The translations under genes were made by a program, and so were the position numbers. Below, piece after piece: positions 59,174 to 64,000 of a stretch of 64,000 bases of DNA (position 1 is its first letter; the number at the start of each line of letters is the position of its first letter). The stretch covers positions 62,001-126,000 of the forward strand of contig NZ_JACIJK010000004.1 of the NCBI RefSeq assembly GCF_014199305.1. The letters are read 5' to 3'. Below the pieces are notes generated by a model that had not been told where the DNA came from, did not search any database, and saw only the letters and a program-made list of their open reading frames with translations. Origin of the DNA: Sphingomonas aerophila (GTDB lineage Bacteria; Pseudomonadota; Alphaproteobacteria; Sphingomonadales; Sphingomonadaceae).

Positions 59174-61429
59174 TTAGCGGCCGAGGTTGGTGAACGCCAG
59201 CGTCAACAGGAAGCTGTTGCCGCGCCGCGCATCGCCCGTGTTGTTGTAATCGCGCCGCCAGGTAAGCCCCAGGCGAAGGCAGTCGTCCTCATATTGGACA
59301 CCCAGGCGGTGGCGGACAGGATCAAACCCGTCCGACAGGCTGAGCGGGTCCTCCGCACGGTTGGTGAGGTCGACCACCGCCGAACCGAAGGCCGACCAGA
59401 ACCGCGCGAACTGAACCCGCCCGGCAACCCGCGCTTCTTCACGGTCCTGCAAATCCTCGATTGCAGGCGAGATGTTCCGGTTGAGCCGCAGATAGCCGAG
59501 CAGAACATAGGTACTGCGCGAGCCGAGGGTCGCGTCGACTTCGTTGCGGCGGACCGCAAGGCTGTCCTTATCCAGGCGATACCGATGCGTGACGGAGATC
59601 AGGTCGTGGAAGCGCAGTTCGGTCCGGCCGACGATGTCGGAGAAGCGATCCGAGAGGCCAGTGCCGTCATAGAAGATGCCGGACCGTTCATCGAGGCGGT
59701 AGCTCTGGCCGATCACCGCGTTCAGGCTGACGCCGGGAAGGTCGACCGCCCATTCCGCGCCATAGGTGGCTCGGCTCGAGTCCTCGAACCGGTCGTAACC
59801 GGCAAAGCGGTTCAGCGAGAACAGGTTCGAGTCCTCAAGATCCACCGCACGGGCGTCCTCATTCGGGATGCTCAGGTTCTTGAGGTGCGGCGCCGCAACG
59901 ATCTGAAGCCGGGGCGTCAGGCGCTGCGTACCGCCAAGGAAGCTGCCAACAAAAGGCCAGCGCACGTCAACGGCCAACGCACCGATGGCGCGGGCCTGGT
60001 ACCCATCCAGCCCACGATACAGCAGCGGGCTCGTGAGCGTTTCGTTGGTATGGTAGACATCGCCGCGGGCGTAGGCGGTGAGTGTCACCTCCTGACCCCA
60101 ATTGGTCAGGCGGCGCAGGTCCCAGCGCAGGCTGGCGAAAGCACGCTGCGTATCCTGCCCGGCGGAACGGCCGATCGCGAGGGTGTTCACCTGCGCGGTG
60201 AAGCGGCCCCCGATCAGACCGTCATCGAACCGCTTGCGGTAGTCGAGCTCAGGAAACGCGACGGGCTGGAGCCCCTGACGATCGTTGACGCGCAGGGTCT
60301 GCAAATACCAGCCGGTCAACGCGAAATAGCTGTTGTCGTCGATCCGCTGAAGGCTCGCCGTGCTGCGCAGCCGATCGTCGCGCGAGATGTCGTACCGGCG
60401 CAGGAACGTGCGGTCGGTGGCGAGGCGGACAGAAGCCGACGCGCTCCAGTTGGGTGTATATTGATAGCGCGCGACACCATCGATGTAGCCGCGGAACGCT
60501 TGTTCGGTGCTGACGCTGGTTCCGGCCGCGGTCAGGTCGTCACTGCGCCGGCTGACGGTGCCATAGGCGGTCACGCGGAATGCACCCATGTCACCGAGCG
60601 CCGAATAGTCGGCCTGAACCATCGGCAGAACACTGCTGTGGATGTGCGGCGTGACCGTCAGGCCGCGGTTCGGCCCGAAGGCGCGGTAATAGGGAAGCGC
60701 AAACTCCAGTCCATTGACGCGGTCGTAGCGGATGTCTGGAGTGAGCAGGCCGCTGTCGCTGCCCCCGCCGATCGGGTGCGAAAATTTCGGAAGCGGCACC
60801 GTCGGCAGCCCGAACAGGTTGAAGCGGGCGCCCACGTAATACACGCGCCCGCGCTCCGGCCGGTACGTCACCCGAACCGCCGTGATCTTCCACGACGGCT
60901 CCTTGGGGCAGCCGGCCGAGGTCGTGACAGCACAAGGAGTATAGGCGGCGCGATCCAGATTGACCGTGCCATCCCCCGATCGCGTCCCGCGCTCCGCCGC
61001 AAGGCGCCCACCGCGTTCGAGCACGAGAAGCAGGTTGGCGACCACCCCGTCCTTCAACGTGTCGGTCAGTTCGATCGAGTCGCCATAGGCGATGTCGCCC
61101 TCAGGGTTGGTGGCGGCGATGTTGCCGGTCGCGACGACCCGGCCCGTGTTGCGGTTCCACACGACCTTGTCGGCCCGCAGCCGCTGTGAGTCGCGGGACA
61201 TGCGTACTTCGCCCGTTGCGGTGACGATGTCCGCGTCCGTGTCATATTCGAGCGCATCGGCACTGAACTGGATCTGGTCGGCGGTGGGCACGGGCGCGTC
61301 CGCAGGCAGCGCGGCAGGGGCACTGGGCGCGGGAACGCTGCGGTCGCCCAGGTCCTGCGCGGCCGCAGCCGTTCCGAACAGGAGAGAAAGGGCAAGGCTG
61401 CTCCCCACCAGCAGATTACAACGCAGCAC
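59174..61429 (-). CDS. lptD: LPS-assembly outer-membrane protein LptD
   Basis: 751 aa from a GTG preceded by a G-rich RBS; the upstream frame is disfavoured. The signal peptide is CNLLVGSSLALSLLFGTAAAA. An N-terminal OstA/LptA-like beta-jellyroll (about 55-190; ADQIQFSADALEYDTDADIVTATGEV) precedes the C-terminal beta barrel with RRLTNWGQEVTL and DARRGNSFLLTLAFTNLGR. Two Cys appear at about 165-175 (TPCAVTTSAGCPKEP). It inserts LPS into the outer leaflet with LptE. Divergent from pepA. Confidence 0.94.
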   Translation of the reverse strand: MLRCNLLVGSSLALSLLFGTAAAAQDLGDRSVPAPSAPAALPADAPVPTADQIQFSADALEYDTDADIVTATGEVRMSRDSQRLRADKVVWNRNTGRVVATGNIAATNPEGDIAYGDSIELTDTLKDGVVANLLLVLERGGRLAAERGTRSGDGTVNLDRAAYTPCAVTTSAGCPKEPSWKITAVRVTYRPERGRVYYVGARFNLFGLPTVPLPKFSHPIGGGSDSGLLTPDIRYDRVNGLEFALPYYRAFGPNRGLTVTPHIHSSVLPMVQADYSALGDMGAFRVTAYGTVSRRSDDLTAAGTSVSTEQAFRGYIDGVARYQYTPNWSASASVRLATDRTFLRRYDISRDDRLRSTASLQRIDDNSYFALTGWYLQTLRVNDRQGLQPVAFPELDYRKRFDDGLIGGRFTAQVNTLAIGRSAGQDTQRAFASLRWDLRRLTNWGQEVTLTAYARGDVYHTNETLTSPLLYRGLDGYQARAIGALAVDVRWPFVGSFLGGTQRLTPRLQIVAAPHLKNLSIPNEDARAVDLEDSNLFSLNRFAGYDRFEDSSRATYGAEWAVDLPGVSLNAVIGQSYRLDERSGIFYDGTGLSDRFSDIVGRTELRFHDLISVTHRYRLDKDSLAVRRNEVDATLGSRSTYVLLGYLRLNRNISPAIEDLQDREEARVAGRVQFARFWSAFGSAVVDLTNRAEDPLSLSDGFDPVRHRLGVQYEDDCLRLGLTWRRDYNNTGDARRGNSFLLTLAFTNLGR

Positions 61430-61588
61430 GAGCCCCCCGTCACCCTTGTCGTCGACCACGCCGGCACAAAGCGGGATCGACCCGCCTATCGCACTGCCGC
61501 GGGCCGGGCGCAACGCAGCGCTTTACCGCATATGGGCGAGGAGCTTAGAGCGGGCGTAATGTTTCAGTTTGGTCAAGGTTCGTGTCCC

Positions 61589-63061
61589 ATGCAGATCGTT
61601 TTCAGCACTGCCGTTGACGGCAGCCCTATTACCGCTGTCCCCGTCGCGAAGAACGGGCTGGAGCGCGCGGCGTGGGGCAACGTTGATGAAAGCGGCCAGG
61701 CTGTCATCGCCGCTGCGGCCAGGGCGGCGCGGTTCGAGGGTGAGGCAGGCAGCATCGTTGACGTATTTCTGGCGGGTGCCACGCCGCGTCAGATCCTGTT
61801 GCTGGGCGTCGGCGCTGGCGATGAGGACGGGTGGGCCAAGGCCGGTGGCGCCCTGACCGCCAAGCTGCTGACGTCCGGTGCCACGGACGTCAGCGTCGAC
61901 CTGACCGCAACGCCGGACACGCCGAGCGCGGCGGCGGTGGCGCGCTTCGCTGCAACAGCCACCCAGCGCGCCTGGCGCTTCGACCAGTATCGCACCAAGC
62001 TGCCCGAAAACTCGAAGCCGACTCTTGAGCGGATCACGATAGCCGGCGCGCCTGACGGCACGGACGCTGCCTGGGGCGCGCAGTCGGCGGTGACCGACGG
62101 CATGGCGCTGACCCGCACGCTGGTGAGCGAGCCGCCAAACATCCTGTATCCCGAAACCTTCGTCGAGCAGGTGCTGGCGAGCGTCGAGGGCCTGGGGATC
62201 GAGGCAACGGTGCTCGACGAAGCGGCAATGCGGGAGCTTGGGATGGGCGCGCTGCTGGGCGTCAGCCAGGGTTCCGCGCGGGAGGGACGGCTGCTTGCGC
62301 TGAGGTGGAACGGCGCTGGCGAGGGCGACCCCGTCACCGCGCTGGTCGGCAAGGGCGTGACCTTTGACACGGGTGGTATCTCCATCAAGCCGGCGGCCGG
62401 CATGGAGGACATGAAGTGGGACATGGGTGGCGCCGGGGCGGTTGCCGGGACCATGAAGGCCCTCGCGCTGCGCAAGGCGAAGGCGAACGTCGTTGGCGTC
62501 ATGGGGCTGGTCGAAAACATGCCGGACGGCAACGCGACGCGTCCGGGCGACGTGCTGACGTCCATGTCCGGCCAGACCATCGAGGTGTTGAACACCGACG
62601 CCGAGGGGCGGCTTGTGCTGGCCGACGCCGTCACCTGGGTTCAGCGGACCCACAAGCCGACCACGATCGTCGACCTCGCCACCCTGACCGGCGCGATGAT
62701 CGTGGCGCTGGGCAACGAGAATGGCGGCCTGTTCAGCAACGATGACGGACTTGCCGAACAGTTAATCGCGGCGGGCCTGGCCAGCGACGACAAGCTGTGG
62801 CGGTTCCCGCTGTCGGCAACCTACGACAAGATGATCGATTCGCCCATCGCCGACATGAAGAACATCGGCGGCAAGGGCGCAGGATCGATCACCGCAGCGC
62901 AGTTCATCGGCCGCTTCATCGAAGAAGGCGTGAAGTGGGCACACCTCGACATCGCCGGCATGGTCTGGTCCGACAAGCCGGGCACCCACCATGACAAGGG
63001 CGCGACCGGTTACGGTGTGCGCCTGCTCGATCGCTTCGTGTCCGAGAACCTGGAAGGCTGA
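61589..63061 (+). CDS. pepA: Leucyl aminopeptidase (M17)
   Basis: 490 aa. Metal ligands K255 and D260 in GKGVTFDTGGISIKP, the MKWDMGGA segment and NTDAEGRLVLADA (the bicarbonate-binding Arg is included). The start MQIVFSTAVDG is chosen over upstream frames that lack family sequence, although its RBS (CAAGG) is weak. Cytosolic or DNA-binding hexamer in the family. Followed by holC 10 bases later. Confidence 0.95.
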   Translation: MQIVFSTAVDGSPITAVPVAKNGLERAAWGNVDESGQAVIAAAARAARFEGEAGSIVDVFLAGATPRQILLLGVGAGDEDGWAKAGGALTAKLLTSGATDVSVDLTATPDTPSAAAVARFAATATQRAWRFDQYRTKLPENSKPTLERITIAGAPDGTDAAWGAQSAVTDGMALTRTLVSEPPNILYPETFVEQVLASVEGLGIEATVLDEAAMRELGMGALLGVSQGSAREGRLLALRWNGAGEGDPVTALVGKGVTFDTGGISIKPAAGMEDMKWDMGGAGAVAGTMKALALRKAKANVVGVMGLVENMPDGNATRPGDVLTSMSGQTIEVLNTDAEGRLVLADAVTWVQRTHKPTTIVDLATLTGAMIVALGNENGGLFSNDDGLAEQLIAAGLASDDKLWRFPLSATYDKMIDSPIADMKNIGGKGAGSITAAQFIGRFIEEGVKWAHLDIAGMVWSDKPGTHHDKGATGYGVRLLDRFVSENLEG

Positions 63062-63071
63062 GGGGCGGGCG

Positions 63072-63512
63072 GTGCAGGTCGATTTCTACCACCTCACCGC
63101 CATGCCGCTCGACCGGGCGCTGCCGAAGATCGTCGAAAAGGTGATCGGGAGCGGCGCCCGTCTGCTGATCGTGTCGGAGGATGCGGGCCAGCGAACCGGC
63201 CTCGACCGGCTGCTGTGGAATTACGCTCCCGACTCTTTCCTGCCCCATGCGCAACTGGGGGCGGGTGACGATCGTGCCCAGCCCGTGCTGATCGCGCCTG
63301 ACGTCAACGCCGCCAATGGCGCGCGTTTCATCGCACTGGTGGACGGCATTTGGCGCGATGAAGCGCTCGATTTCGACCGCGCTTTCCACTTCTTTGATGA
63401 AGACGCGATCCGCGCGGCGCGTGCGGCCTGGAAGGGGCTGGGCGACCGTGACGGCATCGAGCGGCGCTATTGGAAACAGAACGAGGCCGGGCGCTGGGAA
63501 CAGGCGGCCTGA
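63072..63512 (+). CDS. holC: DNA polymerase III chi subunit
   Basis: 146 aa from a GTG (VQVDFYHLTAMPLDRALPKIVEKV) preceded by GGGGCGGG. RLLIVSEDAGQRTGLDRLLWNYAPDSFLPH is the family core, and the frame ends at a plausible C-terminus. Chi links the clamp loader to single-stranded-DNA-binding protein. The pepA-holC order is common in Proteobacteria. Confidence 0.92.
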   Translation: MQVDFYHLTAMPLDRALPKIVEKVIGSGARLLIVSEDAGQRTGLDRLLWNYAPDSFLPHAQLGAGDDRAQPVLIAPDVNAANGARFIALVDGIWRDEALDFDRAFHFFDEDAIRAARAAWKGLGDRDGIERRYWKQNEAGRWEQAA

Positions 63513-63594
63513 CCAGCGGCCCGGCGTGGCGGTTGCATCCGCCGGACCCGCCGACTAGAGGCGCGGCGACTTCCCACACCAGAGCAGGAGCAGC

Positions 63595-64000
63595 GTGACC
63601 GTCATGGCCGCGAACCGTACTTTTTCGATCATCAAGCCCGACGCGACCCGTCGCAACCTGACCGGTGCGGTCACCAAGATGCTGGAGGAAGCCGGCCTCC
63701 GCGTTGTCGCGTCCAAGCGCATCCAGATGTCGCGCGAGCAGGCCGAGGGTTTCTACGCCGTTCACCGCGAGCGCCCCTTCTTCAACGACCTGGTCGAGTT
63801 CATGATCTCGGGCCCCGTGGTCGTACAGGTGCTCGAGGGCGAGGACGCCGTGAAGCGCAACCGTGACATCATGGGCGCGACCAACCCCGCCAATGCCGAG
63901 CCGGGCACGATCCGCAAGGAGCTGGCCGAATCGATCGAGGCGAACAGCGTCCACGGTTCCGACAGTGACGAGAATGCGGCGATCGAGATCGCCTATTTCT
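63595..64000 (+). CDS. ndk: Nucleoside-diphosphate kinase, cut by the window end
   Basis: At least 135 residues with no stop before the window end. The start is a GTG 4 bases after AGGAG or the ATG at 63604 ([21 protein letters not shown]). The catalytic His lies in NSVHGSDS, and the substrate-site Lys is in IIKPD. Near full length, since the family is about 140 aa. It phosphorylates nucleoside diphosphates with ATP. Confidence 0.95.
   Translation, partial: MTVMAANRTFSIIKPDATRRNLTGAVTKMLEEAGLRVVASKRIQMSREQAEGFYAVHRERPFFNDLVEFMISGPVVVQVLEGEDAVKRNRDIMGATNPANAEPGTIRKELAESIEANSVHGSDSDENAAIEIAYF

Overview
The window reads as a GC-rich alphaproteobacterial chromosome, most likely a Sphingomonas-type member of the Sphingomonadales. 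The basis is gene content and order: a chvI-chvG-short hprK-rapZ-EIIA-HPr block, a CckA-type hybrid kinase, an lptD-surA-pdxA-rsmA block, and several small proteins whose style is familiar from sphingomonads. No rRNA operon, CRISPR array or intact mobile element is visible. Two tRNA genes are present, tRNA-Pro(TGG) and a CAT tRNA that looks like tRNA-Ile2.

The left third (1-19.6 kb) is accessory and loosely packed. It holds a MarR regulator, an exported protein of unknown function, SelO, a GDSL esterase autotransporter, a small ORF-DUF763-AlkB cassette, a decayed IS91-type recombinase/transposase remnant that has run into the 3' end of an XRE/MmyB-type regulator, a divergent SDR oxidoreductase, an aldo/keto reductase, a sulfite-oxidase-like molybdoenzyme and an exported M20 amidohydrolase. 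From about 14.2 to 19.7 kb come long gene-poor stretches, tRNA-Pro, a GT32-like glycosyltransferase and an acyltransferase-3 membrane protein (probable cell-surface glycan functions), and tRNA-Ile2. By eye this part has lower G+C than its surroundings.

The remaining 44 kb is mostly compact housekeeping DNA. It includes tandem Asn-rich lipoproteins, EttA, an alcohol dehydrogenase, an NYN-domain protein, GreB, a Slt-type lytic transglycosylase, dapA, smpB, a DUF2062 protein, an M13 peptidase, CckA with a single-domain response regulator, ilvD, NAD(P)HX repair, an Fe-S RNA methyltransferase, truA-fmt, recR, a TonB-like protein, def and rmuC.

From 45.7 to 52.6 kb, on the minus strand, are the ChvI/ChvG two-component system, the short HprK, RapZ and the regulatory PTS proteins EIIA and HPr. 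They are followed by an uncharacterised 65-aa ORF and a SpoU-type rRNA methyltransferase, and preceded by an NfeD/SPFH pair. The right end has guaB, an RsmB-like methyltransferase, a TPR protein, the rsmA-pdxA-surA-lptD block (outer-membrane biogenesis plus 16S rRNA dimethylation) and pepA-holC-ndk, with ndk cut by the window edge.

No clearly new large system is visible. The best leads are the DUF763-AlkB cassette, the paralogous heptad-patterned lipoproteins, the small ORF at the end of the PTS/ChvGI cluster, and the IS91 remnant that changed the C-terminus of a regulator. All functional calls come from reading motifs and recalled family knowledge; no database search was run.
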